Source of the DNA: Ruminococcus sp.
GTDB lineage: Bacteria; Bacillota; Clostridia; Oscillospirales; Ruminococcaceae
Assembly: GCF_017464355.1 (NCBI RefSeq)
Contig: NZ_JAFUAG010000015.1
Span: 1 to 64,000, forward strand
Length of the DNA stretch: 64,000 bases
Reading direction: 5' to 3'
Program-made: the position numbers and the translations under genes
Notes under the pieces: model-generated
Databases searched by the model: none
Told to the model about the DNA's origin: nothing
Seen by the model: the letters and a program-made list of their open reading frames with translations, nothing else
Shown here: in pieces, positions 41,718 to 50,091 of the stretch
Layout: each line of letters starts with the position of its first letter
Numbering within the stretch: position 1 is the stretch's first letter

Positions 41718-42656
41718 CTATTTCTGTCCGTATCTGTCATCGTAAGCCTTCACCGTGGTAAATATCCCCCGCTTTCCCCCGATGACCCTTATGTAGTTTA
41801 TCCGCTTGCCAGCCGTTATCCCGCTTAGCGCTATGTCCATCAGGTCCTCCTGCTTCCAGCCCTCGTAGGTGAAGCCTGCTGTCCTCATGGCTCTGTTTGA
41901 GTAGTCCAGCTTGTGCTGAAGCCCCACCTGCGGGTCGTAAAGCCACTGCATATCCAGGGGATAATACCTGCTCCTCACAATGCCCATGGCCGCCGCCGAG
42001 GTATCGTGCGCCTCAAAGGGGTAGTCGTCCTCCAGCTCCTTCATGTATACGTCCGAAAGCACCGAAGAACTGTTTATCTCCGTGAATACCTCCGTCACCA
42101 CACAGCCGCTGTAGTCTATGTACTCGGCCGCCCCCGCTGTCATCATAACCGTGCCCGCACCGTGTATGTAGGGGTACCTGCCGCTTGCCTTTATGCAGTA
42201 AGCCACCGCCGCGTCCCATACCTTAGAGCCCTCGTTGACATATATGTTCCTTACCACAGGGGTGTCCTCCTCGTAGCTGACAGCACTGCATACCAGGTTC
42301 GCCTGACATAAGCTTTTCAGCGTAACATTGCTGTTTATCCTGGGGTAAGGCTCGTTCTGCGCCAGCAAAAGGGTGTACCCGCGGGACTTCACCCTCACCC
42401 TGAAACCGCTGCCCTCCTGCACGACCCTCACTCCGTCCGCCATGCCGTAGTGTATCTCCACACCGTCCAGCCGTACCCTCACATCAAGTATCTGCCCCGC
42501 CATAAAGTCAGGGGCGCCGTCCTCATAGAAAACTCCCTCAAAACGTGTGTACGGCACATACAGCGCCTTCTCGAACATCATCTCCAAACATTCCCCCAGC
42601 TGCCTGGTCCTCCTTATCCCGCCGCTGAGTACCGTAACTTCCGCCCTGCACCTCAT
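41718..42656 (-). CDS. Phage late-control/baseplate-hub-like protein
   Basis: A 312-residue protein starting at ATG 42656 (GGAGTG upstream). The layout is hub-like: N-terminal beta-domain (YVPYTRFEGVFYEDGAPDFMAGQILDVRVRLDG), a GPD-like central domain (NVTLKSLCQANLVCSAV ... VWDAAVAYCIKASGRYPYIHGAGTVMMTAG) and a C-terminal GITAGKRINYIRVIGGKRG. It resembles gpD or late-control proteins of contractile-tail phages, yet no tail sheath, tube or tape measure is present in the module. Family call moderate. Confidence 0.55.
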   Translation of the reverse strand: MRCRAEVTVLSGGIRRTRQLGECLEMMFEKALYVPYTRFEGVFYEDGAPDFMAGQILDVRVRLDGVEIHYGMADGVRVVQEGSGFRVRVKSRGYTLLLAQNEPYPRINSNVTLKSLCQANLVCSAVSYEEDTPVVRNIYVNEGSKVWDAAVAYCIKASGRYPYIHGAGTVMMTAGAAEYIDYSGCVVTEVFTEINSSSVLSDVYMKELEDDYPFEAHDTSAAAMGIVRSRYYPLDMQWLYDPQVGLQHKLDYSNRAMRTAGFTYEGWKQEDLMDIALSGITAGKRINYIRVIGGKRGIFTTVKAYDDRYGQK

Positions 42657-42728
42657 CACATCACTCCATTCCAAATATCTCGCCCCCCACCCCATTCCCA
42701 AAAGAACAACTCCCTCTCGCCAATGTCA

Positions 42729-42750
42729 ACAATTATGAATTATGAATTAA
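42729..42750. repeat. 3'-end repeat AATTATGAATTATGAATTA overlapping a stop codon
   Basis: One copy of the dispersed repeat. On the minus strand it encodes the last residues (IHNS) and stop of the upstream gene, so the gene's C-terminus is set by the repeat. The preceding bases (AAGAACAACTCCCT) match those before the copy at 47638. Confidence 0.75.
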
Positions 42751-43092
42751 AACCAAACGATACCTCCCCCCGGACTCCCCCACATTTTCCGTCAGCGAAC
42801 CCTCCAGCAGTATCATAGGCCCGTACTGCACACCGTCCACCGTCACACTCTGCCTGCCCGAAACGAAACTGCTTATCAGCCTCTCCAGCATATATCTCTC
42901 ATCAGGGGAAAATTCCCCCTCAGCTTCTATCTCCAACCCCTTAGTGCCGTTGGTCCTCAGGTCTATGCCGCCCCCGACTTTCTCTATCTCATAACAGCTG
43001 TCCCGCCTTGAAAAACTGACAGCCATGGGGTATATCCGCGCATTCTCCGTCACCAGAACATGAGCCGCCTGCTCGCATAAGCTGTACCTCAT
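42733..43092 (-). CDS. Phage module hypothetical protein (119 aa)
   Basis: A beta-rich protein (MRYSLCEQAAHVLVTENARIYPMAVSFSRRDSC ... EGEFSPDERYMLERLISSFVSGRQSVTVDGVQYGPMILLEGSL). AGGAGG lies before the ATG, and the start overlaps the previous stop by ATGA. It could be a small tail or connector component; not recognised. Its final residues and stop come from a dispersed repeat, implying truncation or replacement of the original end. Confidence 0.55.
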   Translation of the reverse strand: MRYSLCEQAAHVLVTENARIYPMAVSFSRRDSCYEIEKVGGGIDLRTNGTKGLEIEAEGEFSPDERYMLERLISSFVSGRQSVTVDGVQYGPMILLEGSLTENVGESGGRYRLVLIHNS

Positions 43093-43553
43093 GTACCTGC
43101 CTCCTTTCCGTCCTCAGCCTGCGCATTCTCTTTCAGCCATACCTCAAATATGACCTCCAGCTCCCTTACAAGCCTGCGCTGCTGCATATCTCTCTTCACT
43201 TCTCCCAGCCCGCAGCGTATCCTCCCGTACCTGCGGAATGCCATAAGCTTCCCGCAGACCTCGCCGCACCTGTCCTCAAATTCAGCATAGTCCTCATGAC
43301 AGCCCGCCTGCCCCATGAGCTTTACTTTGTACCTTACCTTGCCTTTCACAGCACCCAGCCCCGTGTCAGCCCTCAGCTCCTCCTGACAAAGCTCGTACCC
43401 CTCCACCGACCATACCGCCTGGCATTCCTCTTCCGCCCTGCTGTCAAAGTCCGTGAATTCCCGTACCGCCCGAAAGCCGCCGTCATTAAGCACCCCCGCC
43501 AGCACAACGCCCAATACCCCAATGCCCAGGCTGTCCTTTATCTCGTAACTCAT
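43089..43553 (-). CDS. Phage module hypothetical head-tail protein (154 aa)
   Basis: An alpha/beta protein (YEIKDSLGIGVLGVVLAGVL ... GKVRYKVKLMGQAGCHEDYAEFEDRC) with GGAGGG before the ATG. It lies between the connector-like gene and the 119-residue gene and is coupled to the latter. Position matches head-completion or tail-terminator proteins (minor capsid type); not proven by motif. Confidence 0.5.
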   Translation of the reverse strand: MSYEIKDSLGIGVLGVVLAGVLNDGGFRAVREFTDFDSRAEEECQAVWSVEGYELCQEELRADTGLGAVKGKVRYKVKLMGQAGCHEDYAEFEDRCGEVCGKLMAFRRYGRIRCGLGEVKRDMQQRRLVRELEVIFEVWLKENAQAEDGKEAGT

Positions 43554-43563
43554 CTTTCCCTCC

Positions 43564-43929
43564 TCACATGGTCTTAAAGAGGAAATCCTCCCCCTTCATG
43601 AGCCACTCTATCCTACGCAGGCTCTCCGCTTTCAGCCTCTCAGCCCCCTTTATCCTGTGGCTGATGTCTCCGCTGTTGTCCGCAGTTCCCGCCGCCGTCA
43701 CTGTCATCATGTCCTGCCCCGCTTCACGGCAGACATAGTCGTATACCGCCCCGCAGGCCGCCGCATATTCGCAGGCAGGTACATCGTTCTCAGTAAGCTT
43801 CGCAGGGTCCACCTTCCTCTCCACTTCTTTCATGGCGCTCATCACCAGCGGTACCACCTCACTGAGCTTGTCCTCCCTGCAGCCGCTAAGCTGCCTGAAA
43901 CATAAAAGCACCCTCTCAAATTCCAGCAT
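43564..43929 (-). CDS. Phage head-tail connector-like protein
   Basis: A 121-residue helical protein. Start ATG 43929 has AGGAGG upstream. The pattern FRQLSGCREDKLSEVVPLVMSAMKEVERKVDPAKL ... CEYAAACGAVYDYVCREAG and a C-terminal helix is like the gp6/HK97 head-tail adaptor. It follows the capsid gene, which is the usual place for the adaptor. Confidence 0.6.
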   Translation of the reverse strand: MLEFERVLLCFRQLSGCREDKLSEVVPLVMSAMKEVERKVDPAKLTENDVPACEYAAACGAVYDYVCREAGQDMMTVTAAGTADNSGDISHRIKGAERLKAESLRRIEWLMKGEDFLFKTM

Positions 43930-44006
43930 TACCGTTCCTCCTTTCTCCCCCATAAGGGGCAGGGCGGCACCCCGCCGCCCCGTCAGATATGCAGTTTTTC
44001 AAGAAC

Positions 44007-44978
44007 TCAGTTACCTACGTTCAGTACCTTCACCGCACCCTCGCTGACCTTCGCTATGCCCGCCAGAATGCTGCAGCTTATCTCGCTCATCTGTGTGTTT
44101 ATCAGCTTGTCCTGATCCACTACCACATCGCTTCCCAGCACCAGCTCAGCCGCCGCAGTGCTGTCCACCCCGAGTATCTTGTTCTCGGTCATCTGGCTGC
44201 ACTTTATCAGTGTCACACCATAGGGCGTCTGTATCCTGCCGTTCTTCATGTAGTCGCTCACGCAGAACTTCATCTCGGGCAGCGCCAGTATCTGCGCCAT
44301 CACCGCAGGTGTGCAAACCATAACGTCCATGTCGTATTCGCTCATGTCGCTCCAGAACTTCGCCAGGTCCGCATAAGTTATGCTGTCACCCGCTGTCTCC
44401 GAGGGTGTCACACCGTCAATAAGCTTTGTGCAGATGTACTGGTTCAGCCTTCTGCCCACATTAGCACCCAGGTCTCTCAGGATTATCCCGAAAGCCTCCA
44501 GCCTGTGCTTTCTCACTGCCTCGTAGGATATCTTCAGCAGCCTTGCACACTTCTTCAGATCCCAGCTGTGATCCTGTAAATAAACATAGGTCTCAGGAAG
44601 CTCAGTGCCCTGCTCCACTACCTGCTCCTCCATGTTTATTATGCGGAAACTCCTGTATGCAATGTCGTCTGTCCTGGATACCGCACCGCATACAGCGTCC
44701 GCAATGCTCACCTTCTCCAGACCCTTCTTTATCATTCTTCTCACATACTCAGGGAACAGTACCGCCGACTGCGCCGTCACGAAGAACTTCTCTACCCTGT
44801 CGCTCTCCGCACCGCTGACCTTTATGTCAAAGCGCTTCAGCTGCCTCTCGAAAGCGTCCAGCCCCCTCAGCTCAGTGTCCTTGTAACCCTCATCAGGGTC
44901 AAGCTCGGCAAGTGCCTGTGTAAAGCTCTTGCCTGTGATGTTGTAAAGTGATCTGTCAAGTCTGATGTTATCGTACAT
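44007..44978 (-). CDS. Phage major capsid protein (HK97-fold-like)
   Basis: A 323-residue protein starting MYDNIRLDRSLYNITGKSFTQAL at ATG 44978 with AGAGAGGT upstream. The frame is open another 267 bp upstream across direct repeats but without a start site. The order after portal and protease and the features VEKFFVTAQSAVLFPEYVRRMIKKGLEKVSIADAVCGAVSRTDD, SYEAVRKHRLEAFGIILRDLGANVGRRLNQYI and GVTPSETAGDSITYADLAKFWSDMSEYDMDVMVCTPAVMAQILALPEMK fit capsid proteins with a helical linker and the spine helix. It probably forms the shell of a small capsid. Confidence 0.75.
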   Translation of the reverse strand: MYDNIRLDRSLYNITGKSFTQALAELDPDEGYKDTELRGLDAFERQLKRFDIKVSGAESDRVEKFFVTAQSAVLFPEYVRRMIKKGLEKVSIADAVCGAVSRTDDIAYRSFRIINMEEQVVEQGTELPETYVYLQDHSWDLKKCARLLKISYEAVRKHRLEAFGIILRDLGANVGRRLNQYICTKLIDGVTPSETAGDSITYADLAKFWSDMSEYDMDVMVCTPAVMAQILALPEMKFCVSDYMKNGRIQTPYGVTLIKCSQMTENKILGVDSTAAAELVLGSDVVVDQDKLINTQMSEISCSILAGIAKVSEGAVKVLNVGN

Positions 44979-45058
44979 ATTTACCTCTCTTTCTCCCGCT
45001 GTCCGATCATTCCGGCCGCACCCGACAGCCAAAGCGCAGCCATTCCTCTTTTTGCAGT

Positions 45059-45278
45059 AAAACTCCCCAAGTCCCCGCCGCACCATGCCCCCAAAGACCA
45101 CTCGTCCCGCATTCGGCTCCCTCAGGAAATCCCCACAGTCCGCACCCGCACTCCCCTCCCCATAAGTGCCACCCGCCCCTCCCAAAGCATTCCCTCCCCC
45201 ACAAAACTCCCCAAGTCCTCGCCGCACCATGCCCCTAAAGACCACTCGTCCCGCATTCGGCTCCCTCAGGAAATCCCC
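45059..45278. repeat. Two 76-bp direct repeats upstream of capsid gene
   Basis: Copies at 45059-45134 and 45203-45278 (offset 144 bp) are nearly identical, beginning AAAACTCCCCAAGTCC and ending AGGAAATCCCC. They fill much of the gap 44979-45369 between the capsid and protease genes. The offset is a multiple of three, so the minus-strand frame stays open, but no start signal is present. Confidence 0.8.
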
Positions 45279-45327
45279 TATAACACACCCACAGTTGCGT
45301 TAACGCAACTCCCTCCCGCCCCTTTCA

Positions 45328-45362
45328 ACAATTATGAATTATGCATTATGAATTATGAATTA
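45328..45362. repeat. 3'-end repeat, expanded copy
   Basis: Contains three ATTATGAATT/ATTATGCATT units in a row and ends 8 bp from the stop of the protease-like gene on the minus strand, in the same orientation to the gene as the other copies. Confidence 0.7.
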
Positions 45363-45369
45363 AAAAGCC

Positions 45370-46209
45370 CTATACCCTGAAAGCCCCCAGCTCATCACTG
45401 TCCGCTGCCGCGATCCCCACAGAACCGCCTGCCGCCTCAGCCCTCAGCTGACTCTCCAAAGCCTTCTTCATATCCAGCAGACCGCCGATGTCAAGCCCGT
45501 CAAAGTCCTCGGTCTTCCCCGAGATAAAGCTTTTCAGCCTGATGATGTCTCTCCTCAGCTCCTCGCAGAACCTCTCTTCAAGCCCACGCAAAGCCTCCTC
45601 AGCACCGCCCTCGGATCTCTCACCGTATACCTTCGTTACTCCCGCAGCCCTCTGGGCAGGCACCGCCACAAAGCTCCATTCGTATGCGTCCGTCGGCTCC
45701 TCCAGTACCACATAGCAAAGCTTTCCGCCGTAGACCTTCCCCCTTACATGGGAACAGCCCCCTCTCGCTCCGTCAGCCCCGCATACCGAGCATCTGCGCT
45801 TCTTCACCGCACAGCCCACCGATACCTCTTTCTTTATGCCGCCCTCTATCTCAGCTATCAGCGAACCGTTCTTCTCCGTGCGCACCATGTACGCATACCC
45901 GAACAAAGCCGTGTATACCTCACCGTCCGCCGTCTTCCTCTCAGGATATGCCTTCACCTCCGTGTCGTATATCCTGGCCGTCTGCCCGCTGCTCCTGCAT
46001 TCATGGTCGGATATCCCCGTCCTGCCCACAAAAAGCCCCGCCAGTACACCCAGCGCCTCCGCCGAGAACTTCTCGTAGTCGCGGTCAACTTCGTTGTCGC
46101 ATAAAAGCACCCTGAAACAGTATACCTGCTCCTTCTTAAGCACCCCCACCGAATGGCGGTTTATCTTCTCCATGACCTCGTCCGTTATCCCTATCTTCTC
46201 CTCGCTCAC
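45370..46209 (-). CDS. Phage prohead protease/scaffold-like protein with Cys-rich insert
   Basis: A 279-residue protein beginning at GTG 46209, overlapping the portal stop. The N-terminal half (YCFRVLLCDNEVDRDYEKFSAEALGVLAGLFVGRTGISDHECRSSGQTARIYD) has the look of phage S14/U35-type prohead proteases, with a possible His in SDHE and Ser in KKEVSVGCAVKKRRC. The segment CSVCGADGARGGCSHVRGK is a zinc-ribbon-like insert that I find unusual. The C-terminal third is coiled-coil and could be the scaffold part. The position between portal and capsid is the classic place. Confidence 0.65.
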   Translation of the reverse strand: MSEEKIGITDEVMEKINRHSVGVLKKEQVYCFRVLLCDNEVDRDYEKFSAEALGVLAGLFVGRTGISDHECRSSGQTARIYDTEVKAYPERKTADGEVYTALFGYAYMVRTEKNGSLIAEIEGGIKKEVSVGCAVKKRRCSVCGADGARGGCSHVRGKVYGGKLCYVVLEEPTDAYEWSFVAVPAQRAAGVTKVYGERSEGGAEEALRGLEERFCEELRRDIIRLKSFISGKTEDFDGLDIGGLLDMKKALESQLRAEAAGGSVGIAAADSDELGAFRV

Positions 46210-47375
46210 TCCCGTGACCTCCTATTCTCAGTTTCCTCGTTCTCCAGCTCCAGCTTTCTCGCCTGGGCATTGTATAGCCTGCTCCTCGCCAGCGCCTCCT
46301 CGTCCTGCAGATTTATGTTTTCCCACTCTATCTCAGCCCCGCAGTCCGTGCCGCAGCTTTTCAGGAAAGCATCGCATATGTCCGAAAGCACAGGCCCCAG
46401 CAGACGTCTGTAATACTCCAGCTCACTGGTCAGTATGTCCGCCTGCTGACTGCTCATCCTCTCCGTGGTGGACCAGTTCAGCCCCAGCAGAAAGGGCGGC
46501 ACCGAAAGCTTGGCCACCAGCTGTTCCAGAAGCTGCCTTACAGGCACCTCCGTGTCTATCAGCTGGTTCTCCGCCCCGATGACCTTTATGCCCACATCAC
46601 CCACCGTGATGAAGTCCTTGACTATGCCGTTTTTCGCACTCTGCATCCCGTCCGCCCAGGCCCTGGCTATCTCCTGTGCCCTCTCCGCAGCATACCTCTT
46701 GTCCGAGCCGTCCTCCGCAGGCTTGTATGTCACCGCATACCTGACATTCCCTACCCTGTCAAAGTTCTGCCCTATGCACTGGTATATCCTCATAAGCACC
46801 CCGCTGATAGCAGGCAGCCCCCGCAGTATGGATACCCCGTCAGGGTGCCTGGGGCTGGGGTTCAGCACCGTGTATAACAGCTTCTCAGGCTCAGGGAGCC
46901 TCACCTCCCTGCCGTCCCCGCAGAAGAGGAACTCCTTGTCCAGCTCCCCTCTGCCCTGCCGTACCCTGAAAAGACTGCTGTCACCCACAGCCAGCCCCCG
47001 TATGGTCATGCTCTCCTTGTCCGTCACTATCCGCCCTACAGCCCGCCCGTAGGTCAGCAGACTGTCCAGATACATATCAGCAAAGGTATTCAGCGACTTA
47101 CCCGAGATGCCCACCGTCACCTCTCTGCAAAACTTCTCCAGCTCCTCCTGATACCTCTCGTCCTTGGCCCTTACTCTGAAATCACCCGTCAGCCTTATTA
47201 TCTTCCCGAAGCAGGCATCTATCACAGGCACCGTTGCCCTCAGCCCGTCGTAAATGCCCCCCTCCAGCACTCCCGTGTCAGCTGCCATGCGAAAAGCCCC
47301 GTCCCCCGCCGCAGCCGAGAAACACTGCCTCTCATAAGCCTTCTCCTCTTTCTCCTTCCGTCCGAAGATCTTCAA
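46206..47375 (-). CDS. Phage portal protein
   Basis: A 389-residue protein. The TTG start at 47375 is supported by GGAGTGG 7 nt upstream. Portal-family features: GDSSLFRVRQGRGELDKEF, LLYTVLNPSPRHPDGVSILRGLPAISGVLMRIYQCIGQNFDRVGN and SVPPFLLGLNWSTTERMSSQQADILTSELEYYRRLL (the PF-LLG motif). A portal forms the DNA entry ring at one capsid vertex. Shorter than many portals (400-450) but with no visible gap. It lies 290 bp after the terminase, the gap being filled with repeats. Confidence 0.88.
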   Translation of the reverse strand: MKIFGRKEKEEKAYERQCFSAAAGDGAFRMAADTGVLEGGIYDGLRATVPVIDACFGKIIRLTGDFRVRAKDERYQEELEKFCREVTVGISGKSLNTFADMYLDSLLTYGRAVGRIVTDKESMTIRGLAVGDSSLFRVRQGRGELDKEFLFCGDGREVRLPEPEKLLYTVLNPSPRHPDGVSILRGLPAISGVLMRIYQCIGQNFDRVGNVRYAVTYKPAEDGSDKRYAAERAQEIARAWADGMQSAKNGIVKDFITVGDVGIKVIGAENQLIDTEVPVRQLLEQLVAKLSVPPFLLGLNWSTTERMSSQQADILTSELEYYRRLLGPVLSDICDAFLKSCGTDCGAEIEWENINLQDEEALARSRLYNAQARKLELENEETENRRSRE

Positions 47376-47665
47376 CCTCCGACCACTCCTTTCAAACCAT
47401 TACATTCCGTCCTCCTGCTCCGCTTACCTGTCATCTGCTGGTCAACACCGCCCCGTGTCCCCGCATTAGTGCCCAACTGCTTCCCCGTAAGCTTCCTCCT
47501 CCCCACCCACCCGCCCACAAATCATTCCGTACTCCCATTCCCCAGCCTTCGGCGGAGAAAACAATACATAATCAAATTGGGATAATAATAATTGCCCCCA
47601 CTCCTCCTCCCAAGAACAACTCCCTACCGCCCATGCCAACAATTATGAATTATGAATTAAAAAAA
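47376..47665. repeat. Repeat-filled gap between terminase and portal genes
   Basis: Holds a right-half copy of the 96-bp element (about 47533-47581: CAGCCTTCGGCGG ... AACAATAC ... CAAATTGGG) and a 3'-end repeat (47638-47660) that ends 6 bp from the terminase stop. No gene is seen. Confidence 0.65.
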
Positions 47666-48922
47666 CTATACCGATAAGACCGCGAACCCCCGTCCGCCGC
47701 TGTCCTCCAGGGAACTCACAAAATACCTCAGGTCGTCCATGGCGTGGTCGTTCTCCTTGACAGGACAATCCCTGCCCGCCCCCTCTTCCCAGCGGTATAA
47801 GGAAAACTCCCGCAGTATGTCACTGCATTCTCTGCTTATCATCAGCTTTCCTTCACGTATAAAGTCCTGGGTCCTGCGTATGCCCGATACCACATCGTTC
47901 TTCGCCGCCGTCACCCTGAACCTCCCGTGGCGCTTTATGCACTGTATGAATGACGCCGCACTCGGGTCGCATACCACATAGTCTATGTCACGCTCCCCCG
48001 CTAATTCTTCCAAAGCCCCGTAATGCTCCTCGTCTGTCCGCCTGCTGCCCTCTCTCGCCGAGTCGTAGTAGTATTCCTCTATCCTGTACCATATCCCTCC
48101 GCTAAAGCCCCAAAGCCCGAAACTGCTCGGGTTGACTGTGCCGTAGTCACAGCTCACCACAAACCTTTCGTATTTCTCAGGCAGCTCCCCGCAGACATAT
48201 TTCCTCTCGTCGAACATGGGGTATACAAGCCCCTCCGCCGCACTCCACTTTCCCAGAACGAACCTCTCATAAAACGCACCGGTGTACAGCCTCTTGTACC
48301 GCTTGATGACCGCCTCGCTCAACGAGGGATTGTCGCTCAGATCAAAGTGTATATACAGCAGATTTTTCACCGCCGCTTTATCTATCCATTCCCTCTTGAA
48401 CCAGTGGTAAGGGTGATCGGGATTGCAGTTGAACCATAGCTTCGACCCCGTCACCGAACACCTCGCCACCGCCTGCTCCACAAAACTACGGGGCATAAGC
48501 GCCGTTTCGTCCATAAGTACCCCCGCCAGCGTCACACCCTGTATCAGCGAGGCCGAAGCCTCGTCCTTTCCGCCGAACAGATAGTACCTGTTGCGCCGCC
48601 CCCCGAAATCTACGTCCATGTAGTTCTTCGATATGTTCTCCGTCACCGTGAACCCCAGCTTCTGCGCCCATCTCAGCAGCTCCGTCAGCAGATTTCTCCT
48701 CAGGCTGATTATGGTCTTCCCGCATAACCCGAAGTTCCTGCCGTTGAACCGCCCCATGCTCCATACCAGAAAACTCAGCGCCATGCAGCTGGTCTTTCCC
48801 GACCTCACTGCCCCGTCGCATATAACTCCGTCATACCCGCGGAAATCCTCGCTGCACCACCACTTGAACAGAAATCTCTGCTTCTCCGAAAATTCAAGGC
48901 CCCTGCGCTTAGGCTTCCCCAT
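47666..48922 (-). CDS. Phage terminase large subunit
   Basis: A 418-residue packaging motor. Start ATG 48922 with a purine-rich site upstream (a GTG at 48928 is possible). Walker A is GAVRSGKT (about 37-44) and Walker B VLMDETALM. The nuclease domain has the acidic residues of VVSCDYGTVNPSSFGLWG, YVVCDPSAASF and NDHAMDDLRYF. All ATPase and nuclease motifs are intact. It overlaps the small-subunit gene. Typical of PBSX/Terminase_3-type enzymes. Confidence 0.92.
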   Translation of the reverse strand: MGKPKRRGLEFSEKQRFLFKWWCSEDFRGYDGVICDGAVRSGKTSCMALSFLVWSMGRFNGRNFGLCGKTIISLRRNLLTELLRWAQKLGFTVTENISKNYMDVDFGGRRNRYYLFGGKDEASASLIQGVTLAGVLMDETALMPRSFVEQAVARCSVTGSKLWFNCNPDHPYHWFKREWIDKAAVKNLLYIHFDLSDNPSLSEAVIKRYKRLYTGAFYERFVLGKWSAAEGLVYPMFDERKYVCGELPEKYERFVVSCDYGTVNPSSFGLWGFSGGIWYRIEEYYYDSAREGSRRTDEEHYGALEELAGERDIDYVVCDPSAASFIQCIKRHGRFRVTAAKNDVVSGIRRTQDFIREGKLMISRECSDILREFSLYRWEEGAGRDCPVKENDHAMDDLRYFVSSLEDSGGRGFAVLSV

Positions 48923-49406
48923 CAGCACCGCCCCTCTCCGTCACATCTCTCAGGTCCTGGGAACCCCCGTATACCGCATTCAGGAATTCCTGCGCCGCCG
49001 ATACTTCCTTAAGCTCAGGGTCAAGCTCCACCAGCTTCTCCAGTGCCTTCTGCCTGTCAAAGAACTTCATCTCAACTCCGCCGCCCTTCACACGCTTTAT
49101 CTCCGCCACGTTGAAAAGGTCAGCCTTGAGCACGTCCTCTGCCTTAAGCTCCTCCGCAAACACCAGCGCCGCCGCCTCGTTAATGCTCCCGAATGCCAGC
49201 CTCGATAGACCCGTCTTCACATAGCACAGGGTCTGCATATCCTCCTTGTCCAGCTTCTTTATCTCCCGCTTTACCGCCGCGTTCGCCAGAAAGTCCGCCT
49301 CTATCCGCTTAGCCTCCGCAGGCTCCGCCCCCAGCCTTACCGCTGTCTCCGAACCGTTCCTTGTCCTCACGAACATCTTCGCAAATGCCCTCGCCGAAAT
49401 TTTCAT
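48909..49406 (-). CDS. Phage terminase small subunit
   Basis: A 165-residue DNA-recognition subunit, first gene of the module. AAGGAGG lies before the ATG. An N-terminal helix-turn-helix region (ARAFAKMFVRTRNGSETAVRLGAEPAEAKRIEADFLANAAVKREI) has the terminase_2 layout, followed by a helical oligomerisation region. It overlaps the large subunit by 14 bp. No integrase, repressor or replication genes lie upstream. Confidence 0.8.
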   Translation of the reverse strand: MKISARAFAKMFVRTRNGSETAVRLGAEPAEAKRIEADFLANAAVKREIKKLDKEDMQTLCYVKTGLSRLAFGSINEAAALVFAEELKAEDVLKADLFNVAEIKRVKGGGVEMKFFDRQKALEKLVELDPELKEVSAAQEFLNAVYGGSQDLRDVTERGGADGEA

Positions 49407-49479
49407 CGCTCTTCCTCCTTAGCTTTCTCTCATCAGTCCCGAAGAACTGCTCTCACTATCCCCCTCTCCCCACCGAAAA

Positions 49480-49499
49480 GTTGTACGTTTTTGTACAAC
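49480..49499. promoter_or_regulatory. GTTGTAC inverted repeat, possible operator
   Basis: GTTGTAC-(6 nt)-GTACAAC lies in the AT-rich 330-bp gap between the divergent terminase gene and the small helical gene at 49737. Its position between two divergent starts suits a regulator site. The rest of the gap is AT-rich without a gene. Confidence 0.4.
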
Positions 49500-49644
49500 C
49501 TTTAATGAAATATGTAAAAATAAAATAATAAAACAGAAGTTTGCACAACACCGCCCCCCGATTTCAGTGCATTCCGACAGTTTTCTTTCCTATCAAAATT
49601 TATTTGTTAAATAAGTAAAATATTTTTCCCCGCTTTTAAGACTA

Positions 49645-49673
49645 TTGAAAAATCTTAGCCTTTGTGATATAAT
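49645..49673 (+). promoter_or_regulatory. Sigma-A promoter
   Basis: TTGAAA (49645-49650), a 17-bp spacer and TATAAT (49668-49673), upstream of the ATG at 49737. Confidence 0.75.
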
Positions 49674-49736
49674 TAAATTAGGGTATTATCGCAGAATATG
49701 TCCCTTTGCCCCAGTAAACCGAAAGGAGCGCGCAAA

Positions 49737-50072
49737 ATGTATAGTATCAAAAACCTGCCCGAGGAAGTCCACTCTCTCCGTGAGGAAAGAGGCAGCGGCT
49801 ACGAAACAAAAGATGTCCTGGAACTTCTCTCAAGTATGATGACCGAGCTGAAAGCCCTCGAAGAATGCTGGCAGCTCAAGACCTGGAACAAAGAATTCAC
49901 CCGCCCCGAACCCTACCGCAAGACCCGCCTGCGCGCCGCCCGTATGCTGGGTTATAATGTGGAGGACGTTCAGAAACTGGTGAAAAGCCTCGATGATAAG
50001 ATCGTCCAGATGCGGGCTAAACTCGGCGTCGAAAGAGATAAAAAGAACTGGAACCAGGAGTGGCAGAACTGA
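49737..50072 (+). CDS. Small helical hypothetical protein
   Basis: A 111-residue protein. GAAAGGAG lies before the ATG at 49737 (longer frames lack a site). It is strongly charged and helical (YETKDVLELLSSMMTELKALEECWQLKTWNKEF; VQKLVKSLDDKIVQMRAKLGVERDKKNW), with coiled-coil character and no membrane segment. Not recognised. It has its own promoter and is followed by the element C hairpin. Confidence 0.65.
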   Translation: MYSIKNLPEEVHSLREERGSGYETKDVLELLSSMMTELKALEECWQLKTWNKEFTRPEPYRKTRLRAARMLGYNVEDVQKLVKSLDDKIVQMRAKLGVERDKKNWNQEWQN

Positions 50073-50091
50073 CCCTCCCGATGTTATAAAG

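Noticed and set aside
44979-45245. N-terminal extension of the capsid gene
   Set aside because: The open frame comes from two 76-bp direct repeats. The good ribosome site and normal N-terminus are at 44978.
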